Source: Bryobacterales bacterium (GTDB lineage Bacteria; Acidobacteriota; Terriglobia; Bryobacterales; Bryobacteraceae). Taken from it: 12,237 bases of DNA. Location: positions 1-12,237 of the forward strand of contig JAUZEU010000253.1 in the NCBI GenBank assembly GCA_030838885.1, given 5' to 3'. The notes under the pieces are model-generated. The model was not told the DNA's origin. It searched no databases and saw only the letters and a list, made by a program, of their open reading frames with translations. Below are positions 6,049 to 12,237 of this stretch, one piece after another. Each line of letters starts with the position of its first letter. Position 1 is the first letter of the stretch. The position numbers and the translations under genes are program-made.

Positions 6049-7710
6049 TTACTTCAACATGGCATCACGGCGCGCCTTGAACTCATTACCGGGCTTCCAC
6101 TCGGGGAACTTGTCTCCGTTTGCGATTCGGTAGCCCAGATCGAAGAAGACCCGGAGGTCATCCACGCCTCCCGACAGGTCCCAGTCGGCTTTTATCTCAT
6201 CGCTGGGTTTGTGGTAGTCGTTGGCATCGAAGCTGTCGCGCTTCTGCTGGCCGAAGTCGGCGGGCTTGCCGATAAAGGTCTTGCCCATCTCGGGATCGAG
6301 AGCGGGCACGCCCTGCTTAGCGAACTCGAAGTGGTCAGAGCGATAGTAATGACCTTTCTGCGGTTCGGCATCGCCTGTCACCGTGCGCCCGTGTTCCTTC
6401 AGAATCTCTGTCGTCAGGTCATCGAGGGTCGAGTTCCCCAGGCCCACAATCACCATGTCGCTGGTCTTGCCCCAGACATTCAGCTCATCCATGTTGATGT
6501 TCGCAAGGGTCTTCTTCAGCGGGTACAGCGGGTTCTCGGCGTAGTATTCTGCCCCGAGTAAACCCTGCTCTTCCGCCGTCACCGCCAGGAAGAGGATGGA
6601 GCGTTTTGGCGGCGCAGGCAACTTGCTGAACGCCCGCGCAATCTCGAGCAGGCCAGCCGTGCCGGAGCCGTTATCCCGCGCTCCGTTCATGATCTGGTCG
6701 CCTTTCAGCGAAGTGTCTTTTCCAAAATGATCCCAATGCGCGGTATAGACGATGTATTCGTCCTTTAATGCAGGGTCACTGCCTTCGAGTTTCGCGACTA
6801 CGTTCCGCGAATCGGCTTTGCGCAGGGTATTCTCCACCTTGAAACTGGCCCTCGCACCGGTCAGAGCGACCGGGGTAAACTCCTTCTTCAAGGCGTCTCT
6901 TTTCAGTGCCGCCAGATCCAGACCGGCCATCCGGAACAGCTCGGCGGTCTTCTCATATGTCATCCAGCCTTCCACCGGAACGCGGCTCATGTTGTTATCC
7001 GGTCGCTGGATGCCGAACATTTCACCCGCTTTGCCTGAGACCACAACTTCGAATCCGTAGCCGGCCAGCGCCGTTTCGTGCACGATGATGGCTGCGGCCG
7101 CGCCCTTCTCGGAGGCGATTTCGTATTTGTAGGTCCAGCGTCCGTAGTACGTCATGGCGTCACCGTGAAACATGTTGGGATCCAGCTTTGAGGGGTCTTT
7201 CGGATCGGGAATCTGGGGGTCGTTCACCAGCATGACGATGGTTTTACCCTTCACGTCGACGCCTTTGTAATCGTCCCAACCGTATTCCGGCGCGACGACA
7301 CCATACCCCACGAAGACGATGTCCGAATCCTTCACCGTTGTCTGCGGCATAAAGCGTGTGGACACAGCCACTACGTCTTTGTTCAGCACTGCAGGGAGCT
7401 TCTTCCCTTTCACGGTGAAGTCGGCTTGCGCCTTCGATTCCGTCCCGGCCAGCGGCACCTTCTGCACCCACGTGCCATCGGGATTACCTGGCTTCAGACC
7501 CATCTGCTGAAACTGCTGCTGCAGGTAAGCGACGGTCTTTTCTTCGCCAATAGTGCCCGGCTTACGGCCTTCGAACTCGTCGGACGAGAGGGTCTTAATT
7601 TCTCCCATCATTGAGTCCGTGCTGATGGAATTCAGAGCTGTTTCGATGCCCGGTGGAGTGGTCGCACAGGACACCAGCAGGAATGAGCAAAGGAGAAGAA
7701 GTTTTTTCAT
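6049..7710 (-). CDS. Lipoprotein M28-family zinc aminopeptidase with PA domain
   Basis: The 553-residue product begins with a lipoprotein signal whose lipobox LVSC ends at C15, so it should be anchored in the envelope. An inserted protease-associated-type domain occupies roughly residues 125-250. The M28 catalytic core follows, with all co-catalytic zinc residues visible: H325 and D327 in AHWDH, D346 in GARDNGSG, general base E380 and ligand E381 in TAEEQG, D408 in NMDEL and H460 in RSDHFEF. DYHKPSDE at 498-505 is also typical of the family. It should remove N-terminal amino acids from peptides in the periplasm or at the outer membrane. Its ATG overlaps the stop of the upstream protease gene as ATGA, suggesting translational coupling, and supports a shared job of finishing peptides released by the S53 enzyme. 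Confidence 0.95.
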   Translation of the reverse strand: MKKLLLLCSFLLVSCATTPPGIETALNSISTDSMMGEIKTLSSDEFEGRKPGTIGEEKTVAYLQQQFQQMGLKPGNPDGTWVQKVPLAGTESKAQADFTVKGKKLPAVLNKDVVAVSTRFMPQTTVKDSDIVFVGYGVVAPEYGWDDYKGVDVKGKTIVMLVNDPQIPDPKDPSKLDPNMFHGDAMTYYGRWTYKYEIASEKGAAAAIIVHETALAGYGFEVVVSGKAGEMFGIQRPDNNMSRVPVEGWMTYEKTAELFRMAGLDLAALKRDALKKEFTPVALTGARASFKVENTLRKADSRNVVAKLEGSDPALKDEYIVYTAHWDHFGKDTSLKGDQIMNGARDNGSGTAGLLEIARAFSKLPAPPKRSILFLAVTAEEQGLLGAEYYAENPLYPLKKTLANINMDELNVWGKTSDMVIVGLGNSTLDDLTTEILKEHGRTVTGDAEPQKGHYYRSDHFEFAKQGVPALDPEMGKTFIGKPADFGQQKRDSFDANDYHKPSDEIKADWDLSGGVDDLRVFFDLGYRIANGDKFPEWKPGNEFKARRDAMLK

Positions 7711-10700
7711 TGGGGTATTACCGTAGCAGACAGAGCGTTGACGTTCAGGTTGACCGGGGCGCTGGAGACTCCGCCGACCGTAACAACTACCGGCTGAAGT
7801 CCCGGTGCAAGATCGGGGGGAATTGTGAAATTCACCTGGGTAATCCCTATCAGGCCTGTGACGATGCCGGTGAAAACAATTTTGGCTGGCTTGCCACCGA
7901 TTGTCATGGTGAGTGGCTGCCGGGACTGCGGGAATTGAGAGAGTGCGGTTCCGGCCGGGGGCGTCGCGCCTGTCACGAGCGTGGGAGTGACGTCACCATC
8001 ACCCGTGATGAAGCAAAAGAGCGTCTGGCCCGGGTCGCCCGCCGGGTATGGAACAGTGGATCCGTGGAACGCGAAAATCCCCGGTGCGGTGGGCGAAACG
8101 GGGAAGGTGAAGGAGGCGATCTGGCCGTTGTTATTGATCCCGAGCGCGGCTATACCTGCCGTTGTTTCGTAAGGGACCTGAAGATTCATCTGTCCGGGTG
8201 ACACGAACCAGAGCGGCGCTGAGACTCCGTTGACGGTGGCCGAGACACCCGAGAGGTTCAGCGGCAGAGATTGCACGGAAGCACTGCGCATACCGGGAGC
8301 AAGGTTGGTTCCGTAGACTGCCATCAGTTCTCCGGGCGCGAAGGTCTGCGTTCCGGATGCCGCGTTGCCGAGCCCGGTAATAGAAATGTCAGACGACGCG
8401 CCTACGGTGAACACCACCGGGACCTGAACCACCTGGGGCAGCGCATCCGATGCCTGTATGGAAATTATGGCGTTGTACACGCCCTTTGAGAGACCGGCAG
8501 GAGACGCTGCGAGGCTGAGCGTTGCGGGGCCGGTTCCGGATGGATCGGAGACGGTCAGCCATTTCTGCGAAGAGGGCAAGAGATCCACGCTCCACTTAGC
8601 TGTTGCACTGGTGAACCTCAGATCGAGCGTGGCCAGGTCAGATATGGAAATCGACGGCGTCGAAACCGTGAACTCCACAGCGGAGGCCGGTGGTGAAGCG
8701 AGCATCGCGGTTGCTGAGGCAGAGATCGAATTGCCCGTTTCGGTGATTCCTGCGACGGAGTAACTGCGCTGGGCAGGAGGAATCAGTTCCGTGAAGCATG
8801 TGGTAGCCATCAGCATCCCGTAAGGGGCCAGCCGCGTGGTACCAAACAGCTGGGAGATCTTGCTGGTCAGGCTCACGCCCCCGGCTGAAAAAGCGCTGAG
8901 GGTGACGGCATAGCCGCTGTTTTCCGAAATCGTGACCTGTTGCGACCACTGGCAGGCCGGGTCGGCATTCGGATTTTGCTGAACAATGGACGGGAACACG
9001 GAAAGAGTTATTGAGGGCGTGAGCCGCGAGGCGAGCGGCCCCAGGAACGGCACGGTCAGCTCCCGTTTCCAGGCGGCGCCATCCGAATCAATGCCTTCGA
9101 AATGAAAGACCCGGTCGAAGGGAGGCACGATGTTCGTTCCCTGGAGAGTGGTGGTAAAGGTGCCGTTTGCCCCTAGATTGGGATTGGTGATGTTCGGGAG
9201 GTTGCTCGTGTTGTTGACAGTGAACGCGGTGATCTTCGTTGAGACTCCCGCTTTTTCGAGAAGTTGGAGAGTGTACGGCCACACGGAGCCGGACTGGTGC
9301 ACCGGATTCGGGTTGACCGACGGAATGACGAGCGAACCCGAGGCGGGGAGTTTCAGCGCAAGTGTGGCCGAGCCCCCTGAGGCAAGGAATGTCTCGTCTC
9401 CGGAATAGAGGGCCGAAACCGAGCCGTTCCCGGCCGCCAGCAAAATGCCGCTTACAGGGAGTGTCACGGTAGCCGATGTCGTACCGGAAGTAAGTGCGAC
9501 CGTCGCCAGTTCTGTGTCATTGGCAAGGAACGTGACCATGCCTGTGGGAATTCCAGCTGCTCCCGATACAGTTGCAGACAACGTAACTATGTCATTAACA
9601 CTGTAAGCAGCAGGGTCTGCCGAGAGGGATGTGCTGCTTGCGCTGCCCTTGTTCCACTCGGCAACGAAGCGCGCCACATCCAAAGATCCAAGACCGCTGG
9701 CGAGATCGTAGCCAGGCGTGGCGGGATAACCGACCAGGCCATCCACACAGCCCGGACTGCCCTGGGCGCAGGGGTACCTGTTGTCGCCGACGGTGGTGTC
9801 ATGAAAGACTTCCGGGCTGGCGACCGCAAGCCGGTAAAGACCTGGATTGATATTGCCGAGGCCGGTTGGCGCATCCGGATTTGCTGCGGCCTGCGCCTGA
9901 TTCAATAAAGCAATCATACCGGCGAATACCGGACTGGATGCGGAGGTGCCCCCGACAACCAGAACGCTGCCATTGTTCACAATCTGATACGCGTCATGGA
10001 CGGAAGCGGAAAACGATATATCGGGCACGTCGCGACGACCGTCGGCCGGCACGCCGGGTCCGGTCTGCCAGACGGGCTTCTGGAAGAGTACGCTGGCGCC
10101 GCCGCCCGCGTCGCTCCAGACTTTTTCCTGGATATAGCCCAGCGCCGAAGCCCGGTTCGCAGTGTTGGCCGCTGCCCACCACGTGCCAGTCCGATCATCG
10201 AATTCCGTGCCACCCACGGAAGTCACTTCCGGAAGACTGGTGGGGTATGCGACGGTCAGGCCCTTGGTTGCCTGTCCGTTCAGAGAGGTGTAGTCGCAGG
10301 TAGCCGCCCCCCAGTCGCCCGAAGAAACCATCCACGTGATGCCCTGCGCGCTTCCCTGCTGCGCGACGGAGCGAAAGAAATCGACAGTGGAGGCTTCGCA
10401 GGAGCCATAACTCAGCGTCATCACGGGGGCCAGATTCTGATCTATGGCGTATTGCGCCGAAGTGTAGATGCTTCTGGAGTTGACGTACAGGATGGTAGCG
10501 TTCCGGGCTACGGCACCCGCCCATTCGACATCGAGATCCGCTTCTACCATATCGTTTTGACGGATTCCGGGAGAGGGTCCATAGAGGATGATCTGCGGGT
10601 CGTTCGGAGGAAGATTAAAGCGTGTCCGGAACGAGCGTATATCGGCGAGGTTGATGTTGGTCTGGCCGATGACGGCGACCTTCTGCCCGGTGCCGTCGAT

Positions 10701-11384
10701 GCCCGACTCGTAGAGCGGAGCAATGTTGTAAATGGTCGAGATGTCGTCCGGGGCGAGGTAGTGGGCGGAGCCGCTGTTCAGCTGAGGCTGCAGGTCAGCC
10801 GGAATCACTCTGTGCAGCGGCAGAGGGCCGAAATCGTTCAGCCCTCCTACCGCGCTGACAACAGGTTCGAAGGCGGCCGGGATGGAGAGGTCGGTCGAGT
10901 TCGCGAAGTGGTCCACGCCATTTACCTGGTAATGGCGCAGCTGGGTGTGGAATGCCTGGCCCATGAGTGCGGCGGTTCCACTGAAGGTAATCCAGTGGCG
11001 GCCGCGGGCGATGTCATGCACGGTGAGACCTTGCGATTGGAGCCAGGCAGTAATCTTGCCGGTGTCATTCCCGGTGAGCCCGAAGCGGTCGGCAAACTGT
11101 TCCGGAGTGAGCCAGCGATGGTAATTCGGTGAGGACGGGTTCTGCTGGTCCGCCAGAAAACTTGCAATGCCAGGCGAGGGCTTCAAATACAGGGTGGCGT
11201 AGTCGATCCGTATCGTGGCCGCCACCGGCCCGCGGTCATTTTGCGGCGTGGCCTCAGGCCGCTTGTTGCCTCTGAGAACAGCGGTCCGCCCGGGCGCCAC
11301 GTTCGCGGTAATCCGGTCCGTGGCAGCCGGAGCAGAGGTTGAAAGTATCAGGGCGAGAAGTGCTGCGGAGGCCGCTCGCGACAT
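7707..11384 (-). CDS. Secreted sedolisin/kumamolisin-type (S53) protease with multi-domain C-terminus
   Basis: At 1225 residues this is about twice the usual length of a kumamolisin. Residues 1-20 are a signal peptide, about 55-195 a pro-kumamolisin activation domain (NYHRWLTPEQFADRFG at 87-102), and 205-578 the subtilisin-fold peptidase. Catalytic residues are E281 and D285 (VEADLD), oxyanion D357 (SSGDWG) and S481 (GGTSASSP). D560 in GYDLASGLGS is the expected calcium site. After the catalytic domain come a Big-type Ig domain (about 583-678, ending ALYSGDETF), a tandem pair of unassigned beta modules (688-787 and 793-896), a BACON-like domain (903-994) and a TIGR03437-type 'Solibacter C-terminal' domain (1001-1217). 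The enzyme should act outside the cell or at its surface, at acidic pH by family precedent. Its ATG lies 6 nt past the metH stop, with no room for its own promoter. Confidence 0.96.
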   Translation of the reverse strand: MSRAASAALLALILSTSAPAATDRITANVAPGRTAVLRGNKRPEATPQNDRGPVAATIRIDYATLYLKPSPGIASFLADQQNPSSPNYHRWLTPEQFADRFGLTGNDTGKITAWLQSQGLTVHDIARGRHWITFSGTAALMGQAFHTQLRHYQVNGVDHFANSTDLSIPAAFEPVVSAVGGLNDFGPLPLHRVIPADLQPQLNSGSAHYLAPDDISTIYNIAPLYESGIDGTGQKVAVIGQTNINLADIRSFRTRFNLPPNDPQIILYGPSPGIRQNDMVEADLDVEWAGAVARNATILYVNSRSIYTSAQYAIDQNLAPVMTLSYGSCEASTVDFFRSVAQQGSAQGITWMVSSGDWGAATCDYTSLNGQATKGLTVAYPTSLPEVTSVGGTEFDDRTGTWWAAANTANRASALGYIQEKVWSDAGGGASVLFQKPVWQTGPGVPADGRRDVPDISFSASVHDAYQIVNNGSVLVVGGTSASSPVFAGMIALLNQAQAAANPDAPTGLGNINPGLYRLAVASPEVFHDTTVGDNRYPCAQGSPGCVDGLVGYPATPGYDLASGLGSLDVARFVAEWNKGSASSTSLSADPAAYSVNDIVTLSATVSGAAGIPTGMVTFLANDTELATVALTSGTTSATVTLPVSGILLAAGNGSVSALYSGDETFLASGGSATLALKLPASGSLVIPSVNPNPVHQSGSVWPYTLQLLEKAGVSTKITAFTVNNTSNLPNITNPNLGANGTFTTTLQGTNIVPPFDRVFHFEGIDSDGAAWKRELTVPFLGPLASRLTPSITLSVFPSIVQQNPNADPACQWSQQVTISENSGYAVTLSAFSAGGVSLTSKISQLFGTTRLAPYGMLMATTCFTELIPPAQRSYSVAGITETGNSISASATAMLASPPASAVEFTVSTPSISISDLATLDLRFTSATAKWSVDLLPSSQKWLTVSDPSGTGPATLSLAASPAGLSKGVYNAIISIQASDALPQVVQVPVVFTVGASSDISITGLGNAASGTQTFAPGELMAVYGTNLAPGMRSASVQSLPLNLSGVSATVNGVSAPLWFVSPGQMNLQVPYETTAGIAALGINNNGQIASFTFPVSPTAPGIFAFHGSTVPYPAGDPGQTLFCFITGDGDVTPTLVTGATPPAGTALSQFPQSRQPLTMTIGGKPAKIVFTGIVTGLIGITQVNFTIPPDLAPGLQPVVVTVGGVSSAPVNLNVNALSATVIPQ

Positions 11385-11390
11385 TCGATG

Positions 11391-12237
11391 CTAGTCCGTA
11401 TTCTCTGCGTCCCGGTCGTCTGAGGCGGTGAAGTACGCGCAGTCGGGGTGCTGGAAAACCAGGGCGCTGACGCTGGCTTCGGGTTCCATCATCATGCCTT
11501 CGGTTAGTTCGACACCGATGTCTTCAGGATGCAGGAGCTTCCAGATGCCCAGCTGATCATCGAGGTTCGGACACGCCGGGTACCCGAAGCTGTAGCGCTT
11601 TCCGCGGTAGCGGGAAGTAAACCGCTCCTGCATGGTCATAGTGGGCGGGTCGGGGAAGCCCCAGTCCTCGCGGATGCGGCGGTGCAGCCACTCGGCGCAG
11701 CCTTCCGCAGTTTCGATCGCGAGCGCCTGGAGCCCGTGGGTCATGAAGTACTCGCCGCGCTCCTTCAGGTCCTGCGCCAGTTCACGCACGCCGGCGCCGG
11801 CGGTGACGACGAAAATGGCAAGGTGGTCGCGCTGACCGTTGGCTGCGGGAAGGATGTAATCGCTGAGGCAGAGCCCGTTGGGCCGCGGTTGGCGGCCGAA
11901 CTGGAAGATGTGAATGGGATGTGCGCTGCCCGGGTTGAACAGCCGGATGGCATTCCCGGCCCGCTCTGCTTCAAAGAACTGCCACACGGCTTTGACCTTC
12001 ATGAGAGGCGCGGCGCGGCGTTTGAGGTCGTCGACCAGGTTGTTCAGTTCGATTGCTTTCGCATCGCCCTGCGCAAGATTTTTTTCAAAATTGCCTTTGT
12101 ACCCGAGGTGGCGGCCGAAGAGCATGTACGGGTTGATGTAGCTCCAAATCTCGGAGACTTGCGGCACGTCGCGAACCTTGCGCTCCAGGTATGGAGCGGG
12201 CGGAACCGGCAGATCGATTCGAACCTTCGTGCTGCGC
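11391..12237 (-). CDS. metH: Cobalamin-dependent methionine synthase, C-terminal activation domain (5' end beyond window)
   Basis: The frame is open from the right edge, giving 281 codons plus stop. It carries the MetH reactivation domain, which binds S-adenosylmethionine to remethylate oxidised cob(II)alamin. Hallmarks are the lead-in PAPYLERKVRDV followed by INPYMLFGRHLGYK, the AdoMet-binding RYSFGYPACPNLDDQ (11568-11597 covers its first ten residues) and the closing LTEGMMMEPEASVSALVFQHP. A GTG at 12167 could be read as a start, but the open frame and the typical RKVRDVP sequence continue upstream, so it is internal. The homocysteine, folate and cobalamin-binding domains would lie outside the window; whether they form one polypeptide or a separate gene cannot be seen. 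It ends 6 nt before the S53 protease gene, an unexpected partner for a housekeeping enzyme. Confidence 0.96.
   Translation of the reverse strand, partial: RSTKVRIDLPVPPAPYLERKVRDVPQVSEIWSYINPYMLFGRHLGYKGNFEKNLAQGDAKAIELNNLVDDLKRRAAPLMKVKAVWQFFEAERAGNAIRLFNPGSAHPIHIFQFGRQPRPNGLCLSDYILPAANGQRDHLAIFVVTAGAGVRELAQDLKERGEYFMTHGLQALAIETAEGCAEWLHRRIREDWGFPDPPTMTMQERFTSRYRGKRYSFGYPACPNLDDQLGIWKLLHPEDIGVELTEGMMMEPEASVSALVFQHPDCAYFTASDDRDAENTD

Noticed and set aside
9996..11132. Rightward open frame of 378 codons
   Set aside because: It is antisense to the S53 catalytic domain and mirrors its codon bias. The product is rich in Arg and Gly without family motifs, so it is a shadow frame despite its length.
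12165..12167. GTG as the start of the methionine synthase fragment
   Set aside because: The same frame remains open to the window edge with typical MetH linker sequence, so this GTG is an internal valine codon.

Overview
The window reads as a stretch of chromosome from a soil-type Acidobacterium of the Solibacter/Bryobacter group. Three things point there: a very long Oar-like TonB-dependent receptor with an N-terminal carboxypeptidase-regulatory-like domain and the DLPLNGRSF hallmark; a secreted S53 protease ending in the domain known as the 'Solibacter uncharacterized C-terminal domain' (TIGR03437 type); and moderately GC-rich, tightly packed coding DNA. The assignment rests on recognised family traits, not on a database search.

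Left part (1-4216): a RuBisCO-like protein (form IV type) runs leftwards off the window edge. It is partial, with 309 residues present. Divergent from it across a 105-bp gap is the complete 1060-residue outer-membrane receptor. The RuBisCO-like protein keeps the metal-site K-D-D-E motif but lacks one catalytic lysine, so it is unlikely to be a CO2-fixing enzyme and more likely acts in sugar-acid or other carbon metabolism.

Middle (4217-4711): about 495 bp without a convincing gene but rich in inverted repeats. These include a strong GAAA-loop hairpin, a nested 60-nt hairpin, a 12-bp inverted repeat, and a roughly 19-bp imperfect inverted-repeat pair bounding a 323-bp segment. It could be a small non-autonomous mobile element, a structured RNA, or a complex 3' end of the leftward operon.

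Right part (4712-12237): five leftward genes packed as one apparent operon. In transcription order they are the C-terminal part of cobalamin-dependent methionine synthase (metH, entering from the right edge), a 1225-residue secreted sedolisin-family protease, a lipoprotein M28 aminopeptidase-like enzyme, a class IV PLP aminotransferase and a small double zinc-ribbon protein. Gaps are 6, -4, 25 and 4 nt. A plausible combined role is extracellular protein breakdown to peptides (S53), trimming to amino acids at the envelope (M28) and amino-acid metabolism (aminotransferase, MetH). That pathway reading is inference from order and spacing.
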